Positions 44,214-52,738 are shown, counted from the first letter of the stretch. The stretch is 64,000 nucleotides of DNA from Cellulomonas sp. APG4 (GCF_009996735.1 NZ_JAACYI010000007.1:62001-126000), one strand, 5' to 3'. Made by a program: numbers and translations. Notes: generated by a model from the sequence alone, not told the origin.

Positions 44214-45451
44214 CCTACGGACCGGTCCGGGGCCGTTCGTCGCCCCGGCACCTGCACGGGCGGCATCTGCGAGGGCGTGGAGCCGTCCGCGACGACGGGC
44301 TGTCGGTCGAGCACCCGCGCGTACACGGCCTCGTACGCGTCGAGCGTCGCCTCGATGGCGTGCTCGGCGACGAGCGTGCGACTCGCGGCCCCGCTCCGTT
44401 CGCGTAGCCCGCGGTCGCCGATCAGCTCGGCCAGGTGACGGGCGAGCCCTTCCGTGTCATCCGGCTGGTAGAGCCGGCCGTTGATCCCGGGCCGGACGAG
44501 GTGCGGCAGGGCCATGGCGTCTGCCGCCACGACCGGCAGGCCCGCGGCCATCGCCTCGAGCGTCACCAGGCTCTGCAGCTCGGCCACGCTGGGCATGCAG
44601 AAGACGTCGGCGCGTGCGTAGCACTCGAGGAGCTCGTCGTCGGTGACGCGGCCGGCGAAGCGCACCCGGTCGGCGATGCCGAGCCTCGTCGCCAGGGCGG
44701 TCCACTCGGCGCGTCTGGGCCCTTCTCCGACGATCTCGACGCGACAGCGGACGTCGTGAGGCATCGACGCGACAGCACGCAGGAGGTCGTCGACCCGCTT
44801 CTCCGGATCGAGGCGCCCCACGAACAGGATGGTCGGCGCGACGGCGGCCGCTCTCGCTCGGGGCTGGAACTGCTCCGTGTCGATCCCGTTCGACACCGCG
44901 ACCGCCGCCGTGATCCCGGACCGCGTCGTCAGGAGCTCCACGGCCCGGGGCGTCGGCGCCGTGACGACCTGGGCGTGGGAGTAGACGCGGCCCAGGTCGC
45001 GCCACATCCACATGCCCACGGCGTCCCGGACGAAGGCCGGCAGCGACAGGTAGCCGACGACGTTCTCCGGCATCAGGTGGTTCGTCGCGACGAGTCGGCG
45101 GCCCGAGCGCCGTGCGGCGTGCACGACCGCGCGTCCGACGGAGAGGTGCCCGTTGGTGTGCACCACGTCGGGGTCGACGTCCCGCATGATGCGCGCCGCC
45201 TCCCGTGCGGCGTCCCACGGCATGCAGATCCGCATCGCGTCGAGCGGCCCGTACCTCTTCGAGCTGACGTGGTGGACTGTGTGCCCGTCCACGACGGTCG
45301 CGCCGGGCGGGCCTGTCGGAGAGGGCGCGACGACGTGGACCTCGTGGCCCCGTGCCGCCAGCCCGGTGGCCAGGCGTCCGGCGAAGCGTGCCGCGCCGTT
45401 CACGTCCGGCGGGTAGGTCTCGGCGCCGATGAGCAGCCGGAGTGCAGCCAT
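44210..45451 (-). CDS. GT4-family glycosyltransferase
   Basis: The protein has 413 residues from ATG 45451. It has the GT-B fold: an N-terminal Rossmann domain with GAARFAGRLATGLAARGHEVHVV, a C-terminal domain with ILFVGRLDPEKRVDDLL, and the EX7E-type region PSVAELQSLVTLEAMAAGLPVV. It resembles actinobacterial mannosyl- or diacylglycerol-glycosyltransferases (PimB/MgtA-like), which use GDP-mannose or UDP-sugars. It overlaps the DMT gene by 52 bp and the kinase gene by 4 bp. Confidence 0.9.
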   Translation of the reverse strand: MAALRLLIGAETYPPDVNGAARFAGRLATGLAARGHEVHVVAPSPTGPPGATVVDGHTVHHVSSKRYGPLDAMRICMPWDAAREAARIMRDVDPDVVHTNGHLSVGRAVVHAARRSGRRLVATNHLMPENVVGYLSLPAFVRDAVGMWMWRDLGRVYSHAQVVTAPTPRAVELLTTRSGITAAVAVSNGIDTEQFQPRARAAAVAPTILFVGRLDPEKRVDDLLRAVASMPHDVRCRVEIVGEGPRRAEWTALATRLGIADRVRFAGRVTDDELLECYARADVFCMPSVAELQSLVTLEAMAAGLPVVAADAMALPHLVRPGINGRLYQPDDTEGLARHLAELIGDRGLRERSGAASRTLVAEHAIEATLDAYEAVYARVLDRQPVVADGSTPSQMPPVQVPGRRTAPDRSVG

Positions 45452-46413
45452 GGTGACTCCCAGGGGTGGTGTGAGCGGGAAGCGGGCCTCGCGGCGGCGC
45501 GGGCGCGGACGGCGTCGGGGTGGTGACGGGCGAGGACGAGGACCCCGGCCGTGGCCGCCACCGCCGCGACGGCGAGCAGCGCCCAGGTCGCCGGGGAGGT
45601 GCCCGCGCCCTCGCCGAGGACGAGTGCGCCGAGGAGCACCGCGACGATCGGGTCGACGACGGTGAGGCACGCGATCACGAGCTCGGGCGACCCCGCGTGG
45701 TAGGCCTGCTGGACGAGCCAGCCCCCGACGACGAGCGCCACCACGAGGCCACCGGCCGTGCCGAGCACCCGGGCCGCACCCGTCGTGACGCCGTCGGAGG
45801 TGACCACCTCCGACAGCACGCGGACGAAGACGGAGACGAGCCCGAACGCCGACGCGCCTGCGGTGGCCGTCGCCAGGCACCGCGCCGTGCCGGACCTGAC
45901 GGAGCCGGCCACGGTGCGGAGAGCGACGACGAGCACGAGGACAGCGACGCCGGCGCCCACCGTGGCGCCGGCGGTGGGCGTGCGACTCGTCGCAGTGCCT
46001 GCGGACGCCGCGACGAAGGTGGCGACCCCGGCGACGGCCACCGCCGTGCCCACGACCACACCGCCCGGAGGACGTCGGCGGGTCCGGGCCGTCGCGATCA
46101 CCACGGTCAGCGGGACCGCGAGGACCCCGATCGGTTGCACCACCCGCAGGGGTGCCAGGAGCAGCGCGAGGGCGTGGACGGCGGCACCGACGCCCGCGAG
46201 GCCCAGACCCGCGAGCCACCGCGGACGCCGCATGATCGTTAGCAGGCGGCGTGCCGCCAGGCGCTCGTCGTGTGCGCCGCCGTCGTCCGGGCCGGGCCGG
46301 GCACGCGAGCCCTTGCGTCCCGTGCGCACCTCGTGGTGCTGGAGCGTGGAGGCCACCGCGAAGCAGGCGGCACCCAGCAGAGCGAGCAGGACGGCGGCAC
46401 CGTGGTCGCCCAC
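45400..46413 (-). CDS. DMT-superfamily (EamA-like) transporter
   Basis: The protein has 337 residues from GTG 46413 with GGAGAG upstream. It has nine to ten hydrophobic helices; the first is AAVLLALLGAACFAVASTLQHHEV, typical of the actinobacterial DMT group, followed by a long charged cytoplasmic loop. The C-terminal ~35 residues are basic and Pro/Ser-rich and are encoded inside the overlap with the glycosyltransferase gene, so the true end of the functional protein may be earlier. The substrate is unknown; it is first in the operon. Confidence 0.82.
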   Translation of the reverse strand: MGDHGAAVLLALLGAACFAVASTLQHHEVRTGRKGSRARPGPDDGGAHDERLAARRLLTIMRRPRWLAGLGLAGVGAAVHALALLLAPLRVVQPIGVLAVPLTVVIATARTRRRPPGGVVVGTAVAVAGVATFVAASAGTATSRTPTAGATVGAGVAVLVLVVALRTVAGSVRSGTARCLATATAGASAFGLVSVFVRVLSEVVTSDGVTTGAARVLGTAGGLVVALVVGGWLVQQAYHAGSPELVIACLTVVDPIVAVLLGALVLGEGAGTSPATWALLAVAAVAATAGVLVLARHHPDAVRARAAARPASRSHHPWESPWLHSGCSSAPRPTRRT

Positions 46414-46440
46414 TCAGCTCTCCGGGCGACGCGGGCGGGG

Positions 46441-46477
46441 CCGCCAGACGTCGGCGGGGGTGCCGACGTCCTGGCGG
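46441..46477. promoter_or_regulatory. 15-bp inverted repeat in divergent intergenic region
   Basis: 46441-46455 pairs with 46462-46477 (one bulged C, 6-nt loop GGGGGT). It lies 28 bp before the DMT start on the minus strand, so it would sit in the 5' leader or promoter of the six-gene operon. It may be an operator or a leader hairpin; it is too far from any gene end to be an obvious terminator. Confidence 0.5.
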
Positions 46478-46672
46478 TCAGCGGCGGTCGCCGGCCGTGC
46501 TGTCGTGATGGTCACGCGGTGAGCATCCTGAGCGGGCGTCGTCGCCCACATCACCCTGACGCGGCGACCGGCGGCTACCACCGCGGCAGTAGAGGCGGGA
46601 CCCTCTGGGGGGCTGTCCCCCGAGTTCCGGCTCGGGATGATCCGAAGCGCCCGTGGACCGAGTCCCGGTACC

Positions 46673-46678
46673 TAGGCT
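46673..46678 (+). promoter_or_regulatory. -10 box, leaderless promoter of the hydrolase-GT4 pair
   Basis: TAGGCT ends 7 nt before ATG 46686 and no Shine-Dalgarno sequence is present. This is the third example in the window of the same spacing. Confidence 0.5.
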
Positions 46679-46685
46679 CAGGCCG

Positions 46686-47597
46686 ATGCCTCGTCGATCC
46701 GGGTGGCCCTCCCCCTCCACGCCGCTCCTCGCCGGCCTCCAGGCCCGGCAGGAGGAGATCGTGCTCCGCGGCGCGCTCACCCGTCTGTGGGTGTACGGCC
46801 GCGACGACGCACCCTGCGTGGTGTTCCTGCACGGCTACCGCGGGGACCACCACGGGCTCGAGCCGATCATCGCCCACCTCCCCGCGCTGCGCGTCGTGGT
46901 CCCCGACCTCCCCGGGTTCGGCCGCTCCCAGCCGTTGACCACCGGTCGGCACGACGTCGCGGGGTACGCACGCTGGGCGAGGGACCTGCTCGCTGCGGTC
47001 GCCACCGAGCACCGTCCGGTCCTCGCCGGTCACTCGTTCGGGTCGATCGTGGCCGCTGCCGCGCTGGCCGGTCAGGAGCGACCCCCGGTGCGTGGCCTCG
47101 TGCTGGTGAACCCGATCGCGAGGTCCGCACTGCGGGGACGGCACCGGCTGACCGTGCGCGGGACGGTTCTGCTCCACCGCCTCGCCGGGAGGCTGCCGGA
47201 GCGTGCCGGCACCTGGGTGCTGCGCCACCCGGTCCTGACCCGTGGGGCGAGCATCCTCATGGTCACCACTCCGGACCCCGGGCTGCGCCGGTGGATCCAC
47301 GACGAGCACGATCGCCACTTCTCCTCGTTCGCCGACCGCCGCACGCTGCTGGATGCGTTCGACGCGTCGGTGTCGGGCGAGGTCGCTTCGTTCGCGCCGC
47401 ACGTGACGACACCGACCCTGCTCGTCGCCGGCGACCGTGACGGCGTGGCGCCGCCGGCGGACCAGCATGCGCTGGTGCGCCTGTTCCCGGACGCGCGGCT
47501 CGTGATGCTGCCGCGCGTGGGCCACCTGACCCACTACGAGGCGCCCGACGAGGTGGCGCGGGCGCTCGTCGACTTCGTGGAAGGAGTGTCCGGGTGA
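46686..47597 (+). CDS. Alpha/beta hydrolase
   Basis: The protein has 303 residues from ATG 46686. It has the oxyanion region FLHGYRGDHHG, nucleophile Ser117 in GHSFGS, an acid Asp in AGDRDGV and a catalytic His in RVGHLTHYE. A Trp/Arg-rich cap lies in the middle. The substrate is unknown; esterases of this shape also act as lipid or aromatic-ring-cleavage hydrolases. It overlaps the next glycosyltransferase gene by 4 bp (GTGA), which suggests a role in glycolipid metabolism. Confidence 0.88.
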   Translation: MPRRSGWPSPSTPLLAGLQARQEEIVLRGALTRLWVYGRDDAPCVVFLHGYRGDHHGLEPIIAHLPALRVVVPDLPGFGRSQPLTTGRHDVAGYARWARDLLAAVATEHRPVLAGHSFGSIVAAAALAGQERPPVRGLVLVNPIARSALRGRHRLTVRGTVLLHRLAGRLPERAGTWVLRHPVLTRGASILMVTTPDPGLRRWIHDEHDRHFSSFADRRTLLDAFDASVSGEVASFAPHVTTPTLLVAGDRDGVAPPADQHALVRLFPDARLVMLPRVGHLTHYEAPDEVARALVDFVEGVSG

Positions 47598-48670
47598 GGG
47601 CGCTCGTGGACTGTCGCTACGTGCGGGTGGGCCGGCACGACGGCATCAGCCGCTTCACCGTCGGGCTCGTCACCGAGCTCGCATGGCTGCTACCGGTGGA
47701 GCTGCTCGTCAGCGACGAGCGGCAGCTCGACCATCTCCCGGACCTACCGTGGCACCTGATCAGCGCCCCGACGAGCTGGCGCGAGCCCTTCGTGGCACGG
47801 CAGGTTCGTCGCCTCCACCCGGATGTCGTCTTCAGCCCGATGCAGACGATGGGCAGCTGGGGCCGGGACTACGGGCTCGTGCTCACGCTGCACGACCTCA
47901 TCTACTACCGCCACCGGACCCCACCCGGGGGCCTGCCGGCCGCGGTCCGGGTGCTGTGGCGCGCCTTCCACCTCGCGTGGTGGCCCCAGCGGGCCCTGCT
48001 GAACCGAGCGGACCACGTCGTCACCGTGTCGCGCACCACCCAGCACCTCATGGCGCGGCACCGGCTCACGCGCCGCCCGGTGACCGTCGTGACGAACGCT
48101 GCCGACCCGGGGCTACCGACGGGGACGCCGTCGCGCCACGAGCGACGGCCCGGCGTCCTCGTCTACATGGGCTCGTTCATGCCGTACAAGAACGTGGAGA
48201 CCCTCGCCCGGGCCGTGGCGATGCTGCCCGGGCACGTGCTCCACCTGATGAGCCGGGTCACACCGTCCGACCGCACGCGTCTCTCGGACCTGGCCGGAGC
48301 CGAACGGCTCGTCTTCCACGACGGCGCGACCGACGAGGAGTACTGGCAGGTGCTGCGGGGTGCGACAGCCCTGGTCTCGGCGTCGCGCGACGAGGGGTTC
48401 GGCATCCCGCTCGTCGAGGCGATGGCCCTCGGCACGCCCGTCGTGGTCAGCGACATCCCGGTGTTCCGGGAGATCGGCGGTGATGCTGCGGCGTACGTGG
48501 ACCCGGGTGACGCCGAGGGTTTCGCCGAGGCCGTCCGCGCTCTGGCAGACGGCGGGGAGTGGGAGCGCCGATCCACGGCCGCACGTGCGCGCGCCGACAG
48601 GTTCGCCTGGGACGCGTCCGCCGCGATCCTCGCCGACGTGCTGCGGCGCGTGGCGGGTGCCCGGCGCTGA
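47594..48670 (+). CDS. GT4-family glycosyltransferase
   Basis: The protein has 358 residues from GTG 47594. The N-terminal domain has VGRHDGISRFTVGLV; the nucleotide-sugar domain has VYMGSFMPYKNVETLARAV, SASRDEGFGIPLVEAMALGTPVV with the EX7E glutamates, and DIPVFREIGGDAAAYVDP. It resembles mannosyltransferases of O-antigen or capsule loci. It is distinct in sequence from the other GT4 enzyme encoded divergently 2 kb away. Confidence 0.9.
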   Translation: MRALVDCRYVRVGRHDGISRFTVGLVTELAWLLPVELLVSDERQLDHLPDLPWHLISAPTSWREPFVARQVRRLHPDVVFSPMQTMGSWGRDYGLVLTLHDLIYYRHRTPPGGLPAAVRVLWRAFHLAWWPQRALLNRADHVVTVSRTTQHLMARHRLTRRPVTVVTNAADPGLPTGTPSRHERRPGVLVYMGSFMPYKNVETLARAVAMLPGHVLHLMSRVTPSDRTRLSDLAGAERLVFHDGATDEEYWQVLRGATALVSASRDEGFGIPLVEAMALGTPVVVSDIPVFREIGGDAAAYVDPGDAEGFAEAVRALADGGEWERRSTAARARADRFAWDASAAILADVLRRVAGARR

Positions 48671-48676
48671 GCACCG

Positions 48677-49012
48677 TCACCTTCCGGTGTCGCGCCCCAA
48701 GTACCGGAGGACGGCGAGCACGCGCCTGTGGTCCGCGGTGTCGGGTGTCAGCTCCAGCTTCGAGAAGATCGACGCGACGTTCTTCTCGACCGCCCCGTAC
48801 GACAGGTACACGAGTCGCGCGATCGCGCCGTTGGACCGCCCCTGCGCCATGAGCGCCAGCACCTCGCGCTCGCGCTCGGTGAGCCGTTCGAGACGGTCGT
48901 CGGAGCGCTGCGTGCGCTGAACGTGCGGATGGCCAGGCTGCGCCACGGGGCTGGTCCGCCCGTTCGGGCCATGGACGGGCGTCTCCCGTCGAAGGTGCGC
49001 GCTGATCGTCAT
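48677..49012 (-). CDS. Orphan LuxR-type DNA-binding domain (probably truncated response regulator)
   Basis: The protein has 111 residues from ATG 49012. Only the C-terminal LuxR helix-turn-helix is present: LTEREREVLALMAQGRSNGAIARLVYLSYGAVEKNVASIF and the following helices. The first ~45 residues are low-complexity and show no receiver-domain motifs. Close homologues of this HTH normally sit behind a ~120-residue receiver domain, so this is either a shortened stand-alone regulator or a decayed gene. It is convergent with the GT4 gene, 6 bp apart. Confidence 0.65.
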   Translation of the reverse strand: MTISAHLRRETPVHGPNGRTSPVAQPGHPHVQRTQRSDDRLERLTEREREVLALMAQGRSNGAIARLVYLSYGAVEKNVASIFSKLELTPDTADHRRVLAVLRYLGRDTGR

Positions 49013-49097
49013 GAGCCGATCCTCGCGACCGGCGCGCACGCCCACATCGCCTCTGTGCGGCACCTCCTGCGTACCGCCGCAGCCGTAGGCGGCGGGG

Positions 49098-49679
49098 TCA
49101 GCGTCCGCCCGAGAAGGGCGCCAGGGCGTCGGGGATCAGGTCGTCGAGCTGTCCGGGGCGGATGACGCCGCAGCCGACGAGACCGGCGAGGCCCTGGAGC
49201 GTGGCGAGGAAGACCAGGCCGAGCCGCTCGGGATCGCGCACGGCGACCACGCCGTCGGCCTGGCCGCGACGGAACATCACGAGGATGGGCGCGAACGCGG
49301 ATGCGGCTGCCTTCCCCACGGCGGCTCCGGCCGGCCCGTGCTTGTGAGCGAACATCAGCTCGACCAGGTTCGCCTCGGAGATCATGAAGTCCAGATGGGC
49401 CTCTGCGACCGACCGGAGCTGTGCGCGATAGTCGGACGACGTGTCGAGGGCATCCCGCAGCCGGGTCCCGAGCCGGGCGAAGCCCTCGACGGCCACGGCG
49501 TCCAGCAGATCCTGCCTGCCGGGGAAGTGCCGCCGCGGCGCGGCGTGGGTGACACCGACGGTCGCCGCGATCTCGCGGAGCGAGAGCTCGGCGGCTCCCC
49601 TGTCCCGGACCACCGTCGCGGCCTCGTCCAGGACCGCCTGACGCAGGTTGCCATGATGGTAGCGGCGGGCGGAGGTCAT
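49098..49679 (-). CDS. TetR family transcriptional regulator
   Basis: The protein has 193 residues from ATG 49679; longer versions of the frame would run through the tRNA remnant and are not credible. The N-terminal HTH reads YHHGNLRQAVLDEA and LSLREIAATVGVTHAAPRRHF, and a TetR_C_33-like ligand domain follows. It is the last normal gene before the presumed island boundary. Confidence 0.9.
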   Translation of the reverse strand: MTSARRYHHGNLRQAVLDEAATVVRDRGAAELSLREIAATVGVTHAAPRRHFPGRQDLLDAVAVEGFARLGTRLRDALDTSSDYRAQLRSVAEAHLDFMISEANLVELMFAHKHGPAGAAVGKAAASAFAPILVMFRRGQADGVVAVRDPERLGLVFLATLQGLAGLVGCGVIRPGQLDDLIPDALAPFSGGR

Positions 49680-49735
49680 GACTGCCGCTGTATCCGTCGG
49701 CCATGGGCGCGGGGGTCTGCCCACCAGACAGCGAG

Positions 49736-49765
49736 AGGCCCGCACCGCCGAAGCGGTGCGGGCCT
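49736..49765 (-). terminator. UUCG-tetraloop terminator of the tRNA-Pro locus
   Basis: A perfect 13-bp stem (49736-49748 with 49753-49765) closes on UUCG when read on the minus strand. It starts 20 nt after the 3' end of the tRNA remnant, where the terminator of the original tRNA gene is expected. Confidence 0.85.
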
Positions 49766-49785
49766 TCCGACCTGCTGTTTCACTG

Positions 49786-49827
49786 TCGGGATGACAGGAT
49801 TTGAACCTGCGACCCCTTGACCCCCAG
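49786..49827 (-). pseudogene. 3' half of tRNA-Pro(GGG), truncated at the anticodon loop (att site)
   Basis: Read on the minus strand, the 42 nt give the anticodon loop CTGGGGG (anticodon GGG), the 3' anticodon stem TCAAG, a variable loop, the T-arm GCAGG-TTCAAAT-CCTGT, the 3' acceptor strand CATCCCG and discriminator A. The 5' half (acceptor CGGGATG, D-arm, CTTGA) is missing upstream; the sequence there is unrelated. This is the typical displaced 3' end left when a tyrosine-recombinase element integrates in a tRNA gene. The native terminator remains on the left, so the inserted DNA lies to the right (higher coordinates). Confidence 0.82.
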
Positions 49828-49830
49828 GCT
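49819..49830. repeat. 12-bp inverted repeat, left copy (partner at 52739-52750)
   Basis: GACCCCCAGGCT at 49819-49830 is the exact reverse complement of 52739-52750. The two copies bracket the three-gene amino acid importer. The left copy spans the breakpoint of the tRNA remnant. It could be chance in GC-rich DNA. Confidence 0.5.
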
Positions 49831-50380
49831 CCCCCGCGCGGTTGGCCGACCGTATTCGCAGCGCCGTTTGTGCAGGTCAGGTGTCCTTTCGCGTCCAGCC
49901 GCGTCCGAGATTGCCCACCCCGTCTTAGCCTAGTTAGGCTGTCACTTTGGCAGTCAAGGCGGACCCCATGATGGTGCAGCCTGGACGACGTCACCGTCAC
50001 CCAGGCCTCGGCCGTGTGGGAGTTGCGCGCCTCCTCCCCGACGCGTCGCGTCGGCAGGTCTTCTCCCGCGCGGGGAACCTCCGGCTTTCCTAGCTGCATC
50101 ACCCATTTGCGTGCGGCCACGCGCTGGGCTGTGGTGGACTACGCCCATGGGCCCCTTCGTGTCTCGTGTGTCGTGTCGTGCCGGCCATGTGCGCACGTCG
50201 TGTTGTCCGGGACCCCGCGCCCACTGAGCCCGACGTCTCCGACCGGACCTGAACCGGTCTGCCACCGCGCGAGCCCCCGATTGGCCGATGCCTCGGCATG
50301 CGGGAATTCCCTGCGCGCTCACTCGTGTTGCCCACCCGTTGGAGCGTCACTCGACGCTTGCCGTCTCCCGAAGGACCACC
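49828..50380. other. 553-bp non-coding region at presumed island edge
   Basis: No supported gene is seen; open frames are arginine-rich shadows. It contains a palindrome at 49927-49940, a short hairpin at 50241-50259 and the promoter and leader of the amino acid importer. No integrase or integrase remnant was seen. A SAM-type riboswitch was considered and not supported. Confidence 0.5.
49927..49940. promoter_or_regulatory. Palindrome resembling a DtxR/MntR-family operator
   Basis: AGCCTAGTTAGGCT has perfect 6-bp arms around GT and is preceded by TT. The TTAGCCTA/TTAGGCT halves resemble, but do not match exactly, the TTAGGTTAG-CTAACCTAA box of DtxR/IdeR proteins. It lies 440 bp before the next plus-strand gene, so the target is unclear. 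Confidence 0.35.
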
Positions 50381-51211
50381 ATGACCAGGTTTTCTCGAGT
50401 TCTGTCCCTGAGCGCGGTCGTGACCGCCGCGGCTCTGGCCACCGCCGGCTGCTCGGCCGCTGACGACGACGCCGCCCCCGACACCACCGCGGGTTCGCAG
50501 GGCGACACGTCGTGGGTCGACGTCCAGGAGGCTGGCGTCCTGGTGGTCGGCACGGAGGGCACCTACCGGCCGTTCTCCTTCCACGAGGACGGGTCCGGTG
50601 ACCTGGTCGGCTACGACGTGGAGGTCATCCAGGCGGTAGCCGACGAGCTCGGCGTCGAGGTGGAGTTCCAGGAGACCCAGTGGGACGCCATCTTCGCCGG
50701 CTTGGAGGCGGGTCGGTTCGACGTCATCGCTAACCAGGTGTCGATCACCCCGGATCGCGAGGAGTCGTACACGTTCACCGAGCCGTACACGGTCTCGAAC
50801 GGCGTGGTCGTGGTTCGCGCGGACGACGACTCGATCAGCTCGTTCGAGGACCTCGACGGCAAGACCACCGCGCAGTCGCTGACGAGCAACTGGCACGCGC
50901 TGGCGAAGGAGAACGGGGCGCAGATCGAGGCGGTGGAGGGCTGGGCCCCGGCCGTGGCTCTGGTGGAGCAGCGCCGGGTCGACGCCACGATCAACGACGA
51001 GCTGACGTTCCTCGACTACGCGCAGAACAACGACGCCTCAGGACTGAAGGTCGCGGCGGAGACCACGGACCAGTCCTTCAGCGCGTTCGCCCTCGCCCAG
51101 GGGCATGAGGAGCTCGCGCGTGCGATCGACGAGGCGCTCGCCACGCTGGCGGACGACGGCACCCTTGCGGCGATCTCCGAGAAGTACTTCGGTGCCGACG
51201 TCTCCCGCTGA
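50381..51211 (+). CDS. Polar amino acid ABC transporter substrate-binding lipoprotein
   Basis: The protein has 276 residues from ATG 50381 with AAGGA upstream. The signal peptide ends in lipobox TAGC. The family 3 binding domain has LVVGTEGTYRPFSFHED, GYDVEVIQAVADELG, FAGLEAGRFDVIANQVSITPDREESYTFTEPY and a late LDGKTTAQS. This resembles cystine- or glutamine-type binders (FliY/TcyA-like). It delivers the amino acid to the downstream permease. Confidence 0.92.
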   Translation: MTRFSRVLSLSAVVTAAALATAGCSAADDDAAPDTTAGSQGDTSWVDVQEAGVLVVGTEGTYRPFSFHEDGSGDLVGYDVEVIQAVADELGVEVEFQETQWDAIFAGLEAGRFDVIANQVSITPDREESYTFTEPYTVSNGVVVVRADDDSISSFEDLDGKTTAQSLTSNWHALAKENGAQIEAVEGWAPAVALVEQRRVDATINDELTFLDYAQNNDASGLKVAAETTDQSFSAFALAQGHEELARAIDEALATLADDGTLAAISEKYFGADVSR

Positions 51212-51231
51212 CCAGTGCGGGAGAAGGTGAC

Positions 51232-51900
51232 GTGAGCCCGGAGACGCTCGAGCTCCTGACCAGCTCCTTCTGGCCGATGGCGCGGGGGGCGATCACCGGC
51301 ACGATCCCGTTGGCCCTAGTGTCCTTCTCCCTCGGCCTGGTGATCGCGCTGGTGGTCGCCCTCATGCGCCTGTCGAAGCGCCGGTGGCTCTCGCGGCCGG
51401 CGCGGGCGTACGTGTCGGTCGTCCGCGGGACGCCGCTGCTCGTGCAGCTGTTCGTGATCTTCTACGGGCTGCCGTCGATCGGTGTGGTGATCGACCCGTG
51501 GCCCAGTGCCGTGGTGGCGTTCTCGGTGAACGTGGGTGGCTACGCCGCCGAGGTGATCCGGGCGGCGATCCTCTCCGTGCCCAAGGGGCAGTGGGAGGCG
51601 GCCCACATGGTGGGCATGTCCCACGCCGTCGCCCTGCGCCGGATCGTCCTGCCGCAGGCCGCGCGAGTCTCGGTGCCGCCGCTGTCCAACACGTTCATCA
51701 GCTTGGTCAAGGACACGTCGTTGGCGTCCCTGATCCTCGTGACCGAGCTATTCCGCGAGGCTCAGCAGATCGCGGCGTTCAGCGGGCAGTTCATGGTGCT
51801 GTACCTCGAGGCTGCCGCCCTCTACTGGGTGATCTGCCTGGTGCTGTCCGCCGGGCAGAGCCGTCTCGAGCAACGATTGGATCGCTATGTCGCCCGGTGA
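51232..51900 (+). CDS. Polar amino acid ABC transporter permease (HisM/TcyB-like)
   Basis: The protein has 222 residues from GTG 51232 after GAGAAGG. It has five transmembrane helices; the family signature YVSVVRGTPLLVQLFVIFYGLP and the EAA loop (EAAHMVGMSHAVALRRIVLPQA) are clear. It overlaps the ATPase gene by 14 bp. A single permease implies a homodimeric channel. Confidence 0.94.
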   Translation: MSPETLELLTSSFWPMARGAITGTIPLALVSFSLGLVIALVVALMRLSKRRWLSRPARAYVSVVRGTPLLVQLFVIFYGLPSIGVVIDPWPSAVVAFSVNVGGYAAEVIRAAILSVPKGQWEAAHMVGMSHAVALRRIVLPQAARVSVPPLSNTFISLVKDTSLASLILVTELFREAQQIAAFSGQFMVLYLEAAALYWVICLVLSAGQSRLEQRLDRYVAR

Positions 51901-52705
51901 CCACGACGTCCTGGAGCCCCCGGGCGGCCACCCCGCGCCCGGGGAGCCCGGCGAGCCCGTCCTCGTGGTGGACGGGCTCGGCAAACGGTTCGGCGACCAC
52001 GAGGTGCTGCGGTCGGTGGACCTCCGGGTGCGACGCGGCCAGGTGCTCGCCGTCATCGGCCCCTCCGGCTCGGGCAAGACCACCGCACTTCGGTGCCTCA
52101 ACGGTCTGGAGATCCCGGACACCGGGCGTGTCGCCGTGGGCTCGGAGCTCGTCGTGGACTTCTCTGGCGGCGCCTCCCGCGCTGAGATCGCGGCCTTGCG
52201 GGACCGTTCCGCGATGGTGTTCCAGCACTACAACCTGTTCCCGCACAAGACCGTCCTGGAGAACGTGCTGGAGGGGCCGGTCGTCGTCCAGCGGCGGCCC
52301 CGCGCCGAGGTCACCGTTGAGGCCGTGGAGCTGCTGCGGCGCGTGGGGCTGGCCGACAGGAAGGACGCCTACCCGTTCGAGCTGTCCGGCGGGCAGCAGC
52401 AGCGCGTGGGCATCGTGCGGGCCCTGGCCCTTCGCCCCACCCTCCTGCTCTTCGACGAGCCCACGTCCTCGCTGGACCCTGAGCTGGTCGGAGACGTCCT
52501 GGGACTCATCAAGGAGCTCGCGGACGAGGGCTGGACCATGGTGATCGTCACCCACGAGCTCCAGTTCGCCCGGGAAGTCGCCCACGAGGTCGCCTTCATC
52601 GACGGCGGGACGGTCGTCGAACACGGGCACCCCGACCAGGTGCTGCGCGACCCACGCGAGGAACGCACCCGGCAGTTCGTCCAACGCCTCCTGCACCCCT
52701 TCTGA
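51887..52705 (+). CDS. Polar amino acid ABC transporter ATPase (GlnQ-like)
   Basis: The protein has 272 residues. A Pro/Gly-rich N-terminus of ~25 residues precedes the ABC domain: Walker A GPSGSGKTT, Q-loop VFQHYNLFPHKTVLENV, signature [12 protein letters not shown], Walker B LLFDEPTSSLDPE and VTHELQFAREV. This is the standard GlnQ/TcyC form energising the single permease upstream. Confidence 0.95.
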   Translation: MSPGDHDVLEPPGGHPAPGEPGEPVLVVDGLGKRFGDHEVLRSVDLRVRRGQVLAVIGPSGSGKTTALRCLNGLEIPDTGRVAVGSELVVDFSGGASRAEIAALRDRSAMVFQHYNLFPHKTVLENVLEGPVVVQRRPRAEVTVEAVELLRRVGLADRKDAYPFELSGGQQQRVGIVRALALRPTLLLFDEPTSSLDPELVGDVLGLIKELADEGWTMVIVTHELQFAREVAHEVAFIDGGTVVEHGHPDQVLRDPREERTRQFVQRLLHPF

Positions 52706-52738
52706 TCGCCATGATGGAAACGGCGGTCCGCACTGTGA

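Noticed and set aside
49786-49860. Complete tRNA-Pro gene
   Set aside because: The minus-strand sequence upstream of the anticodon loop lacks the matching 5' acceptor strand, D-arm and anticodon stem, so only the 3' half is present.
50200-50380. SAM or other amino-acid riboswitch before the ABC importer
   Set aside because: Only short, unremarkable hairpins (for example 50241-50259) were seen and no conserved riboswitch core was recognised.
49954-50463. Open frames of 122 (minus) and 149 (plus) codons in the region before the amino acid importer
   Set aside because: Arg/Gly/Ser-rich sequences without motifs; one overlaps the start of a clear lipoprotein gene, and neither has a good ribosome site.
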